A DNA stretch of 64,000 nucleotides from Streptomyces sp. NBC_01351 (GCF_036237315.1 NZ_CP108356.1:1116001-1180000); one strand, 5' to 3'. Positions 16,613-25,146 are shown, counted from the first letter of the stretch. Made by a program: numbers and translations. Notes: a model not told the origin generated them from the sequence alone.

Positions 16613-17015
16613 GATTCCAACCCTTCGCTGTCACGATCGGTACGGGGACGCAACCGAGACTGCGCGTGGCGGTTCAGTGAAACAACCCCACGAATGTGGG
16701 TTGTGCCCGAGGCATGGCCGGGCCATACGCGCGCGAGCGACGGCCCTCGCGGCGGCGCTTGCGGAGGTGCTCCGGGCGACGCACGAGGCAACGGGTCGGG
16801 CCCCGTGTCAGCACCGCCCCGGGCACCCCTTCAGACACCGGATCAGGGCATCGGGAACCGGCCACGCGGGGGTGTTGACGATCTCCATGCCGTGCCTCAC
16901 GCTCATACCACAGCTCTTGTGAAGCTCATGTGAAGCGACCGTGGACGTCAGCACCGGAGATCAATGCCACGCCCAGTCGGCGGCCAGCGGTCCGCCGGAC
17001 GACCCGAGAGGTGCG
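16613..17015. promoter_or_regulatory. Divergent control region of precursor operon and SARP gene
   Basis: This 403-bp non-coding region separates the two divergent units. It contains an imperfect inverted repeat at 16682-16704 (ACAACCCCAC, GAAT centre, GTGGGTTGT), 70-92 bp upstream of the precursor start, and two 11-bp direct repeats at 16913-16934 near the SARP gene. TTGACG at 16875-16880 could be a -35 box, but no convincing -10 sits at the right spacing. Confidence 0.6.
16913..16934 (+). promoter_or_regulatory. Two tandem 11-bp direct repeats, probable SARP binding site
   Basis: GCTCTTGTGAA is followed directly by GCTCATGTGAA (9 of 11... positions equal apart from the fifth base; then GC begins a third unit). 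A further GCTCAT lies at 16901. SARP proteins bind direct heptamer repeats at 11-bp spacing, one helical turn each. The site lies 81 bp before the SARP ATG and about 300 bp from the precursor start, so it could serve autoregulation, activation of the precursor operon or both. Confidence 0.65.
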
Positions 17016-17768
17016 ATGAACCCCACAGGCTCCGGCATCGTGCACATATCGCTGCTGCCAGGCTTCGTCTGCCGCACGGATCAGCGGGTCGCGGACCTGA
17101 GCGACATCCAGCAGCGGCTCGTCGCGGCTCTGGTGCTCAGCGAACGCCCGATGCGGCGCGGCGACCTGGCTTCGCGACTGTGGCCCGACGTGCCGCCGGC
17201 TCGGGCAGGGGCCCGATTACGCCAAACTCTGTGGCGGTTGAACCAGGCCACGTCCGGGGGGCTGTTACAGACCACGCACACCACCATCTCCCTCGCCGAG
17301 CACGTGGACGTGGACTACAGAACGGCCGCACGACTGATCGCGGCCGTGTCGGGAGCCGGTGGAGCCGCGGTCGGCGGCGACTGGTTGCCCCACGCGTGGA
17401 GCGTGTTGCGGCACCCCCTGCTGTACGGCTGGGACCACGACTGGCTCGTGCCGTTCCAGGAGAAGTGGAAGTTGCAGCGCGTCCAGACGCTGGAGCGGCT
17501 TGCCGAGACGTTCCTGCAGCGCCGGCAGCACTCCACGGTGCTCGAACTGGCGGACGCCGCGGCCCAGGCCGACCCCCTGCGGGAGGGCCCCCGGCGCATA
17601 GCGGTCCAATCGTGCCTGTACGCCGGCGAAGTCGCCGACGCACACCGCCGCTACCGCCACTACCGCGAGCTGCTCTTCTCCGAGCTGGGCGTGGCCCCGA
17701 GCGGCGCGATCCCGCAGCTGCTCAAGCAGGACCGCGACCGGCAGCTCGCCCTGGCGGTGGAGTACTGA
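17016..17768 (+). CDS. SARP-family transcriptional activator (OmpR-type HTH + BTAD), two TTA codons
   Basis: The 250-aa protein starts at ATG 17016 after GAGAGG. Residues ~5-95 form a winged helix (ADLSDIQQRLVAALVLSERPMRRGDLASRLWPD in outline, then ARLRQTLWRLNQ), and residues ~100-240 a bacterial transcriptional activator domain (LAETFLQRRQHSTVLELADAAAQADPLRE in outline, YRHYRELLFSELGVAPS). Small SARPs activate antibiotic clusters. In-frame TTA codons occur at 17217-17219 and 17265-17267, so translation should depend on the bldA tRNA and thus on developmental state. It is divergent from the precursor operon and probably its pathway-specific activator. Confidence 0.88.
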   Translation: MNPTGSGIVHISLLPGFVCRTDQRVADLSDIQQRLVAALVLSERPMRRGDLASRLWPDVPPARAGARLRQTLWRLNQATSGGLLQTTHTTISLAEHVDVDYRTAARLIAAVSGAGGAAVGGDWLPHAWSVLRHPLLYGWDHDWLVPFQEKWKLQRVQTLERLAETFLQRRQHSTVLELADAAAQADPLREGPRRIAVQSCLYAGEVADAHRRYRHYRELLFSELGVAPSGAIPQLLKQDRDRQLALAVEY

Positions 17769-17888
17769 CCTCGCGGACGTGAAACCGTGGTGGAGTCGGC
17801 GACGGACCGTCACCGTTTCGTGAAGACCCCGCGGGACGCTGGTGCTCAGCCGGCGCATTTCGCGCCCCGCATTCAGGGGAGCAACACC

Positions 17889-18521
17889 ATGAGCAACGTA
17901 CGCACAGCCGCTGTCGTCCTCGCCGCCCTGTCCGCCCTGGCCCTGACCGCCTGCGGGCCCACCGAGGACGACGCGGCCGGCGGGGCCGCGACGCCGACCG
18001 CCGGCCCGACGAACTCCGCTACGCCGGCGCCCGCGAAGCCGTCCGCCAAACCGTCGGCCACGCCGCCGGCTTCGCCGGGCAAGGGCGCGTCGACCGACCC
18101 CGACTTCGACGTCTTCCCGTGCGGCATGAACGACCTGAAGTTCACCGCGTCCCTGGCGGAGCCGACGACCAGCAGCTACCTCCTCAAGATCACCAACAAG
18201 GGCACCAAGCCGTGCAAGGCCCTGGGCCACCCCGTCGTCACCTTCGGCGATCTGGACGGACAGGCCACGGAGCGCGGCAAGGCCCCGGGCATCGAGGCGG
18301 CGCTCCGGCTCGCCCCGGGCCAGTCGGCGTACGCGGGCCTCATGGGCGGTACCAACGACGGCAAGGGCAAGACCGTCAACTCGATCGCGATGACCATGAA
18401 CACGGAGTCCGATCTGGTGCAGACGCCGCTCAAGGCGTCGACCCCCGGCCTGTACGTCTCGCCCGACAAGAACTCCGTGACCCCGTGGGTCGACAATGCG
18501 GAGGACGCTCTGAGCCTGTAG
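17889..18521 (+). CDS. DUF4232-type secreted lipoprotein
   Basis: The 210-aa protein has a typical lipoprotein signal (basic start, hydrophobic VVLAALSALALTAC) with lipobox LTAC and acylated Cys22. A proline/alanine/threonine-rich linker (~25-75) follows, then a beta-rich domain (ASLAEPTTSSYLLKITNKGT, CKALGHPVVTFGDLDG) typical of Streptomyces DUF4232 proteins. The start at ATG 17889 has AGGGGAG 8 nt upstream. Function is unknown. It probably lies outside the RiPP cluster, although it follows the SARP gene by 120 nt on the same strand. Confidence 0.8.
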   Translation: MSNVRTAAVVLAALSALALTACGPTEDDAAGGAATPTAGPTNSATPAPAKPSAKPSATPPASPGKGASTDPDFDVFPCGMNDLKFTASLAEPTTSSYLLKITNKGTKPCKALGHPVVTFGDLDGQATERGKAPGIEAALRLAPGQSAYAGLMGGTNDGKGKTVNSIAMTMNTESDLVQTPLKASTPGLYVSPDKNSVTPWVDNAEDALSL

Positions 18522-18554
18522 GGCGCAGAGGACACACGACACGAAGGACGACGC

Positions 18555-19355
18555 GTGACCACAGACAGGGCGGGGGCCTTCTTCCGGAGTTCCGGGGACG
18601 CGCTGCACCCGCAGCCCGAGGCACGGGGCTACTGGTCGGCCTCACAGATCCACGGCCGGCTGTTCGGTGGTCTCGCGGCCCGCGCCGTCGAGCACGAGCA
18701 CATGGAGGAGGGTCTGGTCCCGGCCCGGCTGACCCTGGACCTGTTCCGGGGCGCGCCCATGGCGCCGGTGACCGTATCCACGTACCGCGTACGGGACGGC
18801 CGCCGGATCCGGGTCGTCGACGTACGGATCGACGCGGACGGCGAACAGGTCGCGCGGGCCCAGGTGGTGCTGCTGCGAGCCGGGGGCAAGGCGGTCGGCG
18901 AGGTGTGGTCCGGCCCGTCCTGGGTCCCGCCGTCGGCGGACGCGCTCGGGCCCCCGCACCTCCCGGCCACGTCGGGGAAGTTCGTCCCGCCCTTCGACGT
19001 GTGGCGCATCGATCCCGGCGACGGGCCCTCCCGCGAGGACGACGCGGGCCCCCGTCGGGCCGTGCTCCGCGATACCCGGCCGCTGGTCTCCGGAGAACCC
19101 CTCACCCCCCTCGTCCGCGTCGGTCTCGCCGCGGACTACGCCAGTCCCCTCGCCAACTCCGGTACGCACGGACTGGAGTTCATCAACGCCGACTTCACCC
19201 TTCGGCTGTCCCGGCTGCCCGGGGAGGAATCGATCGGCATGGAGAGCGCCGGCCACATGGCTTCGGACGGCATCGCGGTCGGGCAGGCCACCCTGTTCGA
19301 CAGCCTCGGCGCGTTCGGCACCTGCGGGGTGAGCGCCCTCGCCAACGTCCGCTGA
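18555..19355 (+). CDS. Acyl-CoA thioesterase-like (double hotdog) protein
   Basis: The 266-aa protein starts GTG with GAAGGA upstream. Its layout, with SASQIHGRLFGGLAARAVE near residue 30, PARLTLDLFRGAPMAPVTV near 60 and a second hotdog repeat beginning around LTPLVRVGLAADYASPLANS, resembles the thioesterase-like superfamily (TesB/ 4HBT_3 type). The substrate is unknown. It lies 33 nt after the lipoprotein gene and may be co-transcribed with it. Confidence 0.72.
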   Translation: MTTDRAGAFFRSSGDALHPQPEARGYWSASQIHGRLFGGLAARAVEHEHMEEGLVPARLTLDLFRGAPMAPVTVSTYRVRDGRRIRVVDVRIDADGEQVARAQVVLLRAGGKAVGEVWSGPSWVPPSADALGPPHLPATSGKFVPPFDVWRIDPGDGPSREDDAGPRRAVLRDTRPLVSGEPLTPLVRVGLAADYASPLANSGTHGLEFINADFTLRLSRLPGEESIGMESAGHMASDGIAVGQATLFDSLGAFGTCGVSALANVR

Positions 19356-19425
19356 CGGACGTACGACACCGACGAATCCGGCTTCGGCGAACCCGGCTTC
19401 GGCGCCCGGCGGCCGGCGGCCGCCG

Positions 19426-20064
19426 TCAGCTGAACACGGTGGCGGCCGCGAGCCCGAGGTAGACGAGGGCGACGAGGTACCTGGCCCTGCCGCGCCCCGG
19501 CGCCGCGCGGCCGCGCATCCTGCTCGCGAGCCCGCCGGCCACGGCCGCGTACCCCAGGTCCATGACCAGCCCGACCGTGAAGGTGATCCCGGCGAGCACC
19601 AGCAGTTCCGTACGGGCCTGTGCGCCGCTCGCGTCCTCGCTCACCCACTGCGGCAGGAAGGCCAGGAAGAACAGCATGACCTTCGGGTTGAGCACGTTGA
19701 CGAGGACCCCTTCTCGGTAGACGCTCGCGAGCCTCCTTGGTTCCGGCCGGGCCGGGTCGCCCGGCGGACCGGCTCCGGCGAGGGAGCGCACTGCGAGGTA
19801 GAGGAGGTAGCAGGCACCCAGCAGGGTGAGGGCCTTCAGCGCCGCCGGTTCGGCCGAGACGAGTGCCGCGACTCCGAAGGCCGTGGCCAGGGCATGGATC
19901 AGGGTGCCGGTCTCCACCCCGAGCGCCGAGACCATCCCGGCGCCCGTGCCCTGGGCGATGCTCCGCGTACAGATGTAGACGACGTTCGGTCCGGGCAGGC
20001 CCACGAGCGCGACCGACGCTCCCACGAAGAGCAGCAGCTGCTGTGGATCGGAGAGGACCCTCAT
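19426..20064 (-). CDS. LysE-family amino acid exporter
   Basis: The 212-aa membrane protein begins MRVLSDPQQLLLFVGASVALVG with the LysE/RhtB motif GLPGPNVVYICTRSIAQGTGAG; about six hydrophobic segments follow (GVETGTLIHALATAFGVAAL, LTLLGACYLLYLAV, VLVNVLNPKVMLFFLAFLPQ). Homologues export amino acids or related small molecules. The ATG overlaps the end of the upstream DUF885 gene by four bases (ATGA), and a MocR regulator is divergent 84 bp beyond that, suggesting control by it. Confidence 0.88.
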   Translation of the reverse strand: MRVLSDPQQLLLFVGASVALVGLPGPNVVYICTRSIAQGTGAGMVSALGVETGTLIHALATAFGVAALVSAEPAALKALTLLGACYLLYLAVRSLAGAGPPGDPARPEPRRLASVYREGVLVNVLNPKVMLFFLAFLPQWVSEDASGAQARTELLVLAGITFTVGLVMDLGYAAVAGGLASRMRGRAAPGRGRARYLVALVYLGLAAATVFS

Positions 20065-20873
20065 CGCCGGTCCGCTCCGAGCAGGGCCGGCAACAGGCCC
20101 AGGGGTGGCGCGCCCAGGCCGAGCAGAGCGGTGTGGAAGCGGGTGAGGGTGAATCCCTGCCCCCACCGCTGCCGGGCCTGGTCGCGCAGGTCGAGGATCG
20201 CGAACTTCCCCCGGGCGTAGTCGCCCGCTTGCGGGTCGAGCAGGCAGCGCGTGGCCTGCTGCGCGGCGAGCGCCGGTGGGGTGTGCGCGTCCGCCTCGAA
20301 TCGGGCGGCCGCCTGTTCGTGGGTGAGTTCGCCGGTGTGCAGCCCGATGACGCAGGCCAGGCGGGTCAGGCGGAGCAGTCCGTCGCGGGCGACGGCCACG
20401 GTGTGCCGGGGGTCGCCGTCGCCGAACCCCGTCTCCAGGGCCATCTCCTCGCAGTAGTGCGCCCAGCCCTCGCTGGTCGCGTACGAGTGCAGGCTGCGGC
20501 GCACCTCGCTGCGTACGTGGCGCATGCTCCGGCGGTGCGCCAGGTGTCCCGGGGCCACCTCGTGCACGGCGATGTTCAGCAGCTGGTACCGGCTGTAGGT
20601 GCGCAGCCAGGCCTCGCGGTCCCGGGCGGGCCACTGCTCGAGGGGGTCGAGCGGGTCGTGCGTCGGGGCCCGGTGGTCCGGCAGGTCGGGGCGCGCCCGG
20701 TCCTGGCGGGCGGCAGCGGCCATTCCCGACAGCGCGCGGCGCACTCCGGTCTCGGAGAGGTCCTGGGGCCGGCCGTCGTACTCGTGGCGTCCGGCTTCGT
20801 CGCGTGCGGCCGGCACGGACGCGTCGAGGACGGCGCGGAGTCGGGCCGGGGTGGCCCGGGTGGTCCGTGGCAT
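20061..20873 (-). CDS. DUF885-family protein, N-terminally short (possible truncated metallopeptidase)
   Basis: The 270-aa product has the C-terminal features of DUF885 proteins: YQLLNIAVHEVAPGHLAHRRSM (metal-binding His/Glu region), EGWAHYCEEMALETGFGDGD and LLDPQAGDYARGKFAILDLRDQARQRWG in outline. Usual family members have about 500-600 residues, so roughly the first half is missing. The start chosen is ATG 20873 with GAGGAG about 10 nt upstream. The gene shows no internal stop and is coupled to the LysE gene, so it may be a functional short form or a remnant kept for coupling. Confidence 0.72.
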   Translation of the reverse strand: MPRTTRATPARLRAVLDASVPAARDEAGRHEYDGRPQDLSETGVRRALSGMAAAARQDRARPDLPDHRAPTHDPLDPLEQWPARDREAWLRTYSRYQLLNIAVHEVAPGHLAHRRSMRHVRSEVRRSLHSYATSEGWAHYCEEMALETGFGDGDPRHTVAVARDGLLRLTRLACVIGLHTGELTHEQAAARFEADAHTPPALAAQQATRCLLDPQAGDYARGKFAILDLRDQARQRWGQGFTLTRFHTALLGLGAPPLGLLPALLGADRR

Positions 20874-20957
20874 CGGATGGGTCTCCTCAGGGCGGATAGG
20901 GTCGAGTGGTAGGTCCGGGACCAGCCAATCCGGCGCCGGGGCAGACCACACGATCCA

Positions 20958-22448
20958 ATGGGGGCCGAAGTGGACCTTTCACGGAATCCGGAACGGCTGG
21001 TGGAGCTGTTGCCGGACGGGTGGGCGGGGCGGGGTGCCCTGTTCCGCGGGCTCGCCGAGGCGCTGCGCCGGCTCGTCGACGAGGGTGATCTGACGCCGGG
21101 CGCCCGGCTGCCGTCGGAGCGCGGGCTCGCCGCAGCGCTCGCGCTGAGCCGCTCGACCGTCGTCGCCGCCTACGACGAGCTGCGCGCCGACGGCACCCTC
21201 GCCAGCCGGCAGGGCAGCGGCACCCTGGTGGCCAGGAGGTCGGGCGGCGGCCGCCGCCGCACCGGTCACGGGCACCGGCAGGGGCAGGCCGAGTCCGTTC
21301 TCGCCCGGCTCACACAGGGCCCGGGCCGCGTGATCTCCTTGGCGTACGCGGCGGACGCGGGCGCACCCGAACTCGCCGAGGCACTGCGCGAGGTGACCGC
21401 GTACGACCTCCCCCATCTGCTGTCCGACGCCGGCTACCACCCGCGCGGACTGTTCCTGCTGCGCGAGCGGATCGCCGTCCACCTCGGCGAGCTGGGGCTG
21501 CCCACCTCGCCCGATCAGGTGGTGGTGACGACGGGGGCGCACCAGGCCATCGCCCTGACCGCCCAGATGTACCTGCGGCCCGGCAGTACGGTCGTCGTCG
21601 AATCCCCCAGCTGGCCCGGCTGCTTCGACCTGTTCTCCGCGTACGGCGCCCGCACGGTCGGCGTACCGCTCGACGAGGAGGGCATGCGGCCGGACCTGCT
21701 GGCCGCCGCTCTGGCCGAGCACCAGCCGGACCTGCTGTTCGTCATGCCGGGCTACCACAACCCCACCGGCCGGCTGATGAGCGCGCCCCGGCGCCGCCGC
21801 ATCGCCGAGCTGGCCCGGCAGCACGACGTGCCCGTCGTGGAGGACCTGGCCTACTCGGGGCGGATCGGTACCCGGGACGCGTTGCCGCCGCCCCTGGGCG
21901 CGTTCGCCGAGCGGGGCGGCGAGGTGCTGACCCTCGGTTCGCTGTCCAAATCGGTGTGGAGCGGGCTGCGGGTGGGCTGGCTGCGCGCGGAGGAACCCGT
22001 CGCGGCCCGGTTCGCCCGCCACAAGGCGCTGGCCGACCTGGGCACCCCGGTCCTCGATCAGGCCGTCGCGGCCCGGCTGCTGCCCCGGCTGGCCGAGCTG
22101 GAGCAGACGCGGGCGGAGTCCGCCGCCCGCCGGCTGCGTCACCTGACGGGGCTGCTGGAGCAGTCACTCCCGGACTGGAGATGGGAGCGGCCCGCCGGCG
22201 GGTCGGCCCTGTGGATCGAACTCCCCGGGGTCGATGCCGGCGCGTTCGCGCAGGTCGCGCTGCGCCACGAGGTCGAGGTGGTGGCGGGCCGGACCACCGA
22301 TCCCAGCGGCCGCCACGACTCCTTCGTCCGGCTGCCCTTCACGTACCCGCCGGACGTCCTGACCGAGGCGGTCCACCGGCTCGCCCGCGCCTGGGCCGAC
22401 TTCCGCCGGCACGGCCCGGCGCCCGAACAGGGACCCCCGCTGGTCTGA
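20958..22448 (+). CDS. MocR-type regulator (GntR HTH + aminotransferase I domain)
   Basis: The 496-aa protein has an N-terminal GntR winged helix (LTPGARLPSERGLAAALALSRSTVVAAYDELRADG in outline, residues ~35-80), a linker rich in G/R, and a fold-type I aminotransferase domain with the PLP lysine in SLSKSVWSGLRVGW (~residue 335) and PGYHNPTG near 260. MocR proteins sense PLP or amino-compound ligands and usually control a divergent gene. Here that is the DUF885-LysE pair, so it may sense the exported amine or amino acid. Confidence 0.92.
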   Translation: MGAEVDLSRNPERLVELLPDGWAGRGALFRGLAEALRRLVDEGDLTPGARLPSERGLAAALALSRSTVVAAYDELRADGTLASRQGSGTLVARRSGGGRRRTGHGHRQGQAESVLARLTQGPGRVISLAYAADAGAPELAEALREVTAYDLPHLLSDAGYHPRGLFLLRERIAVHLGELGLPTSPDQVVVTTGAHQAIALTAQMYLRPGSTVVVESPSWPGCFDLFSAYGARTVGVPLDEEGMRPDLLAAALAEHQPDLLFVMPGYHNPTGRLMSAPRRRRIAELARQHDVPVVEDLAYSGRIGTRDALPPPLGAFAERGGEVLTLGSLSKSVWSGLRVGWLRAEEPVAARFARHKALADLGTPVLDQAVAARLLPRLAELEQTRAESAARRLRHLTGLLEQSLPDWRWERPAGGSALWIELPGVDAGAFAQVALRHEVEVVAGRTTDPSGRHDSFVRLPFTYPPDVLTEAVHRLARAWADFRRHGPAPEQGPPLV

Positions 22449-22473
22449 GGCGGTCCTTGAGACGGCCGAGCCG

Positions 22474-23109
22474 TCAGGTGCGTGCGGGTGCGAGTTCCCG
22501 TTCGAATCCGGACAGCAGTGCTTCGAGCGCGAAGTCGAAGCGTGCCACGGCCGCGTCCTCGCCCGCCTGGCGGGCGGCGCCGACCAGCAGCGGGTAGGCG
22601 TCCGGGTCCAGCGAGGCCAGGCTGCCGTCGACACTGCCCGCCTGCGCGGCGGCGTGACCGACGACGAAGCTGGTCAGGGCGTACATGACGTCCAGGGTCC
22701 TGGGCAGGGGGAAGCCCGCCTCGCACAGCATCCCCACCACGGCCTCCATCGTCCGCAGGTTGCGTGGCGTCATGGAGGGCCTGGACAGGAACAGCGGCAC
22801 GGCGTGCGGATGCGCGCCGAGCGCGGCCAACAGCGCATGGGCGTAGGCGCCCAGGTCCGCCCGCCAGGTGGCGGCGCCGAACTCCGGGGGTACGGCCTCG
22901 GCGACGACCTGCTCGATCATCCCGTCCAGCAGGGCGCTCTTGTTCGGCACGTGGTGGTAGAGGGTCATCGCCTCCACGCCCAGTTCGGCGCCGAGCCGGC
23001 GCATCGACAGGGCCTTCATCCCCTCTCGGTCGACGAGACGTACGGCCGCCTCCAGGACGGCCTGCCGAGTGAGCCCCACGCGCTGCCCGCGAGCCCTGTT
23101 GGCCCCCAT
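22474..23109 (-). CDS. TetR-family repressor
   Basis: The 211-aa protein has the TetR HTH at ~13-58 (LTRQAVLEAAVRLVDREG, LGAELGVEAMTLYHHVPNKSALLDGM) and a TetR_C_1-type ligand domain. It is divergent from an ABC transporter pair with a 152-bp gap holding two near-identical palindromes, so it very probably represses both itself and the transporter. It ends 26 nt from the MocR stop; a small GACGGC/GCCGTC hairpin lies between them. Confidence 0.9.
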   Translation of the reverse strand: MGANRARGQRVGLTRQAVLEAAVRLVDREGMKALSMRRLGAELGVEAMTLYHHVPNKSALLDGMIEQVVAEAVPPEFGAATWRADLGAYAHALLAALGAHPHAVPLFLSRPSMTPRNLRTMEAVVGMLCEAGFPLPRTLDVMYALTSFVVGHAAAQAGSVDGSLASLDPDAYPLLVGAARQAGEDAAVARFDFALEALLSGFERELAPART

Positions 23110-23148
23110 GGCGCCTCTCCTTCCGTACCGGATGCCCTGCGTTCCGGG

Positions 23149-23202
23149 TTGACCATTCTTACGCCGTAAGTATAGCGTCGAGATACGACCTTACATCGTA
23201 AG
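23149..23202 (+). promoter_or_regulatory. Promoter with twin TetR operators upstream of the ABC pair
   Basis: TTGACC (23149-23154) and TATAGC (23171-23176) with a 16-bp spacer form a good promoter for the transporter genes. A perfect palindrome CTTACGCCGTAAG (23158-23170) fills the spacer, and a second copy, CTTACATCGTAAG, lies at 23190-23202, centres 32 bp apart. Repressor bound at the first site would block polymerase directly. TATACT on the minus strand at 23169-23174 could serve the tetR gene. Confidence 0.8.
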
Positions 23203-23261
23203 AATCGCGTGACGGGTCGGCGCCCGCTCCCTCTGCGGGGCCCGACGAGGACGAGGGGACG

Positions 23262-25043
23262 ATGACCAGCACCGAGTTGGCCGAGGCGAGGAAACCTGAC
23301 GGGCAGGGGATGGCAGGGCTGCTGCGTCCTTACGCGAGGGGCTTCGCCGCCGTGATCGTCCTGCAGCTCATCGGTGCGGTGGCCGGGCTGGCCCCGCTGC
23401 TCGCCGTCGTCGAGCTGGGCAGAACCCTGTTCGCGCCCGGCCCGGTCGACCACGGCCATGTCCGGCTCGTCGTGGTCGCGGGGGCGGTCGGCCTCTTCGT
23501 CCGACTGCTGTTCACCGCCGCCGCGGCGGGAGTCGGGCATCTGCTGGACGGGCGGGTGCAGTTGGCGCTGCGCCGACAGCTGGCCGCGCGGCTGGGCCGG
23601 GTCCCGATCGGCTGGCTCTCGCGCCGCCGCAGCGGTGAACTGGCCAAGCTGGTGGGCGAGGACGTGTCCGCCGTGCACCCCTTCATCGCCCACACTCCCG
23701 GCGAGCTGGCCTCGGCGTTCGTCGTGCCCCTGGTGTCGCTGGTCTACCTGTTCACCGTCGACTGGCGGCTGACGCTGATCACACTGATCCCGGTGGTCAC
23801 GGCGATGGCGCTGGTCCCGTTGATGATGACCCCGGCCAGGCTGCGCGAGCAGGCCGAATTCGACTCGGCGATGACGCGGATCGCGAGCTCCGTCGTGGAG
23901 TTCGTCCAGGGCATCGCGGTGGTCAAGGCCTTCGGCGGGGGCGAGCGCGCGCACCGCGAATTCCGCACCTCCGCCGACGAGTTCGTCGCCACGTTCCGCC
24001 GCTGGGTGCACGGGATCTCCCCGATCGCCGCGGGGATGCAGCTGGCGCTGTCACCCCCGTTCGTGCTGCTGACCGTACTGGTCGGCGGCGCGGCGCTGAT
24101 CGCCGACGGAGAGCTGGCACCGGCCGATCTGCTGCCGTTCCTGCTGCTGGGACTCGGGCTGACCGCCCCCGTGGCCGCGCTCGGGCACGGCTTCGACGAG
24201 CTGCAGACCGCCCGCCGCGCGGTCGGCCGGATCCGCGACGTACTCGCCGTACCCCCGCTTCCGGAGCCGGCGCACCCTCGCGCGCCGCACGGCCACCGGG
24301 TGGAGCTGCGCGACGTCCACTTCGCCTACGACGCCGGCCGTGAGGTACTGCGCGGAATCGACCTGGTGTTGGAGCCGGGGACGGTCACCGCACTCGTCGG
24401 ACCGTCGGGAAGCGGCAAGTCCACGCTGGTCCAGCTGCTGCCGCGGTTCGTCGACCCGACGAGCGGCTCGGTCCGCCTGGGCGGCGTCGACCTGCGCGAG
24501 CTGAGCAGCCGGGAGCTGTACCGGCACGTCTCCTTCGTCTTCCAGGACGTGCGGCTGTTGCGCGCCTCGGTCGCGGACAACATCGCTCTGGCGGTACCGG
24601 GCGCCCGTCCGGAGGACGTGGTGCGCGCGGCCCGCATGGCGAACATCCACGACCGCGTGCTCGAACTGCCCCGCGGATACGAGACGGTGATCGGCGAGGA
24701 CGCCCGGCTGTCGGGCGGCGAGGCCCAACGCGTCGCGCTCGCCCGCGCCCTGCTGGCCGACACCCCCGTCCTCGTGCTCGACGAAGCGACCTCCTTCGCC
24801 GACCCGCACACCGAACAGGCGGTGCGCCGCGCCCTGGAGGCGCTGCGGGGCGACCGGACGGTCCTGGTCATCGCCCATCGCCTGGAGACCGTCGCCGGCG
24901 CCGACGCCGTCGCGGTGCTGGAGGACGGACGCGTCGTCGAGCACGGCAGGCCCGCCGAACTGCTCGCAGCGGACGGGGCGTTCGCCCAGCTGTGGCGAAC
25001 CCTGCACGCGCCGGGCTCCACGGGAGGGGGTGAGCGGCTGTGA
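23262..25043 (+). CDS. ABC transporter, fused permease-ATPase (subunit 1, IrtB/YbtQ-like)
   Basis: The 593-aa half-transporter has a six-helix exporter-fold membrane domain (~20-300) and an ATPase domain with Walker A GPSGSGKST (~385), Q-loop FVFQDVRLL, signature LSGGEAQRV and Walker B VLVLDEATSFADPHTE. The phrase ATSFADP in place of the usual ATSALDP is characteristic of the siderophore-type exporter-fold importers (IrtAB, YbtPQ), as far as I recall. It is followed at 104 nt by a partner and regulated by the divergent TetR. Direction of transport cannot be told from sequence. Confidence 0.85.
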   Translation: MTSTELAEARKPDGQGMAGLLRPYARGFAAVIVLQLIGAVAGLAPLLAVVELGRTLFAPGPVDHGHVRLVVVAGAVGLFVRLLFTAAAAGVGHLLDGRVQLALRRQLAARLGRVPIGWLSRRRSGELAKLVGEDVSAVHPFIAHTPGELASAFVVPLVSLVYLFTVDWRLTLITLIPVVTAMALVPLMMTPARLREQAEFDSAMTRIASSVVEFVQGIAVVKAFGGGERAHREFRTSADEFVATFRRWVHGISPIAAGMQLALSPPFVLLTVLVGGAALIADGELAPADLLPFLLLGLGLTAPVAALGHGFDELQTARRAVGRIRDVLAVPPLPEPAHPRAPHGHRVELRDVHFAYDAGREVLRGIDLVLEPGTVTALVGPSGSGKSTLVQLLPRFVDPTSGSVRLGGVDLRELSSRELYRHVSFVFQDVRLLRASVADNIALAVPGARPEDVVRAARMANIHDRVLELPRGYETVIGEDARLSGGEAQRVALARALLADTPVLVLDEATSFADPHTEQAVRRALEALRGDRTVLVIAHRLETVAGADAVAVLEDGRVVEHGRPAELLAADGAFAQLWRTLHAPGSTGGGERL

Positions 25044-25146
25044 GGAAGCCTGCCCGCCGGCAGTACCCCATGCCCGCCCTCACTCCGACCGACCCGGTCA
25101 CGCCCGTGGAACGGACCGACCGCGAACGACGAGGAGACCACCCGCG

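Noticed and set aside
25030..25146. Longer N-terminus for the second ABC subunit from GTG 25030
   Set aside because: It would add a Pro/Arg/His-rich stretch not seen in the family; ATG 25147 begins at the expected first helix.
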